Shown one piece after another: positions 4,557 through 6,007 of a stretch of 6,007 nt of DNA; positions within the stretch are counted from its first letter, which is position 1; the number at the start of each line of letters is the position of its first letter. Made by a program: the position numbers and the translations under genes. The stretch is from Pseudomonadota bacterium. GTDB taxonomy: Bacteria; Pseudomonadota; Gammaproteobacteria; Burkholderiales; Ferrovaceae. The notes under the pieces are model-generated. The model saw nothing but the letters and a program-made list of their open reading frames with translations, was not told where the DNA came from and searched no databases. The stretch spans positions 1-6,007 of the forward strand of contig JAJZEL010000141.1 of the NCBI GenBank assembly GCA_021828575.1. Direction: 5' to 3'.

Positions 4557-6007
4557 TTACAAGTTTTTCATGATCTGCTTGGCTTCTTCCTTCTGTGGAA
4601 ATGCGACTCCTGAATCCAGCAACTGTTTCAGTATGTCTTTGGCTTCGGTCTTGTCCCCTGTTTTAGCCAATGCTACGGCATAATGAAAACGGATATCTGG
4701 CACTTGAGGGGCTGCCTCCGTTGCCTTTTTCAGCATACCCAAACCACCCTGGACGTCAGTTTGTCCCTGAACCATGATCCAGCCCAGTGTATCCATCACT
4801 TGTGGATTATCAGGGCTGAGTTTATATGCTCTCTGGGCCAACACAATGGCTCTGGAATCATGTGTCCTCTGGTACAACCAAGCCAGGTTATTAAGCGCAG
4901 TCAAATCATTCGGCGCACGCTGCAGAAGTTGTTGGTACTGCTCCGCCGCATCCCTGTCTCGTCCTGCCCTCAAGTCCATCGTTGCCAAGTAGCTACGCGC
5001 CGCCATATCGGAGGGATGGGCCCCTACCCACTGTTCCAAACGTTGGTCTGCTTGTTTTTCCTGGCCTGCCTGGCTTAACGCGTCATGAAGTTTGACGATA
5101 CCCAGCGTGGAAGGCTCTCTGGATTGCGCCTGTTCATAGGACTTCACTGCTTCAGTGTACTGCTTCTGACTCATTTCCAGATCACCCTGCGCCAGAAAAC
5201 CAATGGCTGACCGCGGAAACTTTGCTTGATAAGCCATGACCACTTCACTCGCCTTATCTACATGGCCTGATTTCAGGTCCAGGGTCATCAATGCGGCCAA
5301 AGCATCTGCATAACCAGGAGACAAGTCGAGCGCACGCTGCAGTGAAACTTCTGCCGACAGGTTATCCGAATCGGCTACCTGGGCTATTGCCAAGTGTAAA
5401 TACCCCTGAGCAGATTGGGTTGGGGATTGGTGCTGATCCACTTCTTCCTTGAAGGTCTGAACCGCATCCTTGGTCATTTTCGCCTGCAACTGCATGCTAC
5501 CCAGAAAATCCAGTGCGGCCACATTACCAGGGTTGGATTTGGCAGCTTCTTCCGCCTCTTTGACAGCCCCTTTTGCATCCCCTTTTGAGAGTTTCTCTTG
5601 TGCCAGCTGCAGCCGAGGACGCAAGTCGCCTGGATTAGCCTGAGCTGCCTTTTCCAGCCATTCGTTCCAACCCTTCAGGTCTCCCGATGCCTGGGCCAGG
5701 CCCGCCATAAATAACATGGCCTGCTCATTCTTGGGATCCTGATCCAGCACTGTCTGAAACTGCTGACGTGCGGCATCCGTGCGCCGCAACTGGAGATACA
5801 ATTCCCCCAAATTCAACCGACCCGGCACATAATGGGCATCCAGTGCCAAGGCCTGCTCAAAACTTTTTTCAGCATGGGTCAGGTCATTCAACCCCAGATA
5901 TGCAGCCCCTTGGAAATTATAGAAATCTGCCGATTGGGGATGCAGTTTCAACTGGTGTTGGATTTCTGCCAAGGCTTTCTGATAATCATGCTTCCCTAGG
6001 TAGGTCA
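4557..6007 (-). CDS. prsT: PEP-CTERM system TPR-repeat protein PrsT-like, C-terminal part (5' end outside window)
   Basis: The frame is open on the minus strand from the window edge to TAA 4559-4557, about 482 visible residues. A TTG at 5972 is not a real start because coding continues to 6007 with TPR-like sequence (YLGKHDYQKALAE). About 13 tetratricopeptide units of 33-36 residues run back to back, with the usual pattern (for example 'LNNLAWLYQ', 'AEKSFEQALALD', 'AAEQYQQLLQRAPND'). The C-terminus resembles the XrtA/PEP-CTERM-system TPR lipoprotein PrsT: 'LTALNNLAWLYQ', 'AYKLSPDNPQVMDTLGWIMV', 'PDIRFHYAVALAKTGDKTEA'. PrsT is normally about 900 residues with an N-terminal lipoprotein signal and is encoded with exosortase and exopolysaccharide genes; the signal is beyond this window, so lipidation cannot be checked. 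TPR arrays bind partner proteins, so a scaffold role in export or polymer assembly is likely. It faces the PEP-CTERM gene across a shared terminator. Other large TPR proteins are the alternative. Confidence 0.8.
   Translation of the reverse strand, partial: TYLGKHDYQKALAEIQHQLKLHPQSADFYNFQGAAYLGLNDLTHAEKSFEQALALDAHYVPGRLNLGELYLQLRRTDAARQQFQTVLDQDPKNEQAMLFMAGLAQASGDLKGWNEWLEKAAQANPGDLRPRLQLAQEKLSKGDAKGAVKEAEEAAKSNPGNVAALDFLGSMQLQAKMTKDAVQTFKEEVDQHQSPTQSAQGYLHLAIAQVADSDNLSAEVSLQRALDLSPGYADALAALMTLDLKSGHVDKASEVVMAYQAKFPRSAIGFLAQGDLEMSQKQYTEAVKSYEQAQSREPSTLGIVKLHDALSQAGQEKQADQRLEQWVGAHPSDMAARSYLATMDLRAGRDRDAAEQYQQLLQRAPNDLTALNNLAWLYQRTHDSRAIVLAQRAYKLSPDNPQVMDTLGWIMVQGQTDVQGGLGMLKKATEAAPQVPDIRFHYAVALAKTGDKTEAKDILKQLLDSGVAFPQKEEAKQIMKNL

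Noticed and set aside
4683..5078. Plus-strand open frame of 131 codons inside the PrsT-like gene
   Set aside because: It is antisense to a clear TPR coding region, has no recognisable domain and no ribosome site of note.
1..6007. CRISPR arrays, tRNA or rRNA genes, insertion sequences
   Set aside because: I saw no regularly spaced direct repeats, no cloverleaf-like sequence and no transposase or terminal inverted repeats.

Overview
This window most likely comes from a Gram-negative proteobacterium that carries the PEP-CTERM/exosortase surface-protein system. Base composition looks moderate (not computed). The clues are a complete PEP-CTERM protein gene with a sigma-54-type promoter, the C-terminal half of a PrsT-like TPR protein, and a FeeM-type N-acyltransferase. 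A betaproteobacterium (for example Nitrosomonadales or relatives) is my best guess, but the assignment rests on gene content only and is weak.

Layout. (1) Bases 1-549, plus strand: the C-terminal end of a kelch-repeat (beta-propeller) protein whose start lies upstream of the window. (2) Bases 619-3364, plus strand: a tight three-gene operon. It holds a FeeM/autoinducer-synthase-like N-acyltransferase, a ThiF/MoeB (E1-like) adenylyltransferase and a nitroreductase-family flavoprotein. Both junctions are stop/start overlaps: TTGA with a TTG start at 1410, and ATGA at 2285. (3) Bases 3365-3517: an AT-rich intergenic region with a well-spaced -24/-12 (sigma-54) promoter. (4) Bases 3518-4459, plus strand: a secreted PEP-CTERM protein with signal peptide, VPEP motif, transmembrane helix and Arg-rich tail. 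(5) Bases 4476-4517: a perfect palindrome that serves as a two-way terminator. (6) Bases 4557-6007, minus strand: a run of about 13 TPR units matching the C-terminal part of PrsT, which continues past the window edge.

How the genes may work together. The right half is a piece of the PEP-CTERM export and anchoring machinery (PrsT) beside one substrate, arranged convergently. Sigma-54 control of the substrate fits the PrsK/PrsR-RpoN control known for PEP-CTERM genes in related bacteria. The middle operon is the most interesting part. FeeM-like enzymes join an acyl chain from acyl-ACP to an amino acid, ThiF-like enzymes adenylate a carboxylate, and nitroreductase-like flavoenzymes do redox chemistry. 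Strict translational coupling suggests one pathway making or modifying an acylated small molecule or peptide. The product is unknown and this reading is inference. The ThiF-nitroreductase pair looks like a split form of the fused mycobacterial Rv1355c ('MoeY') architecture.
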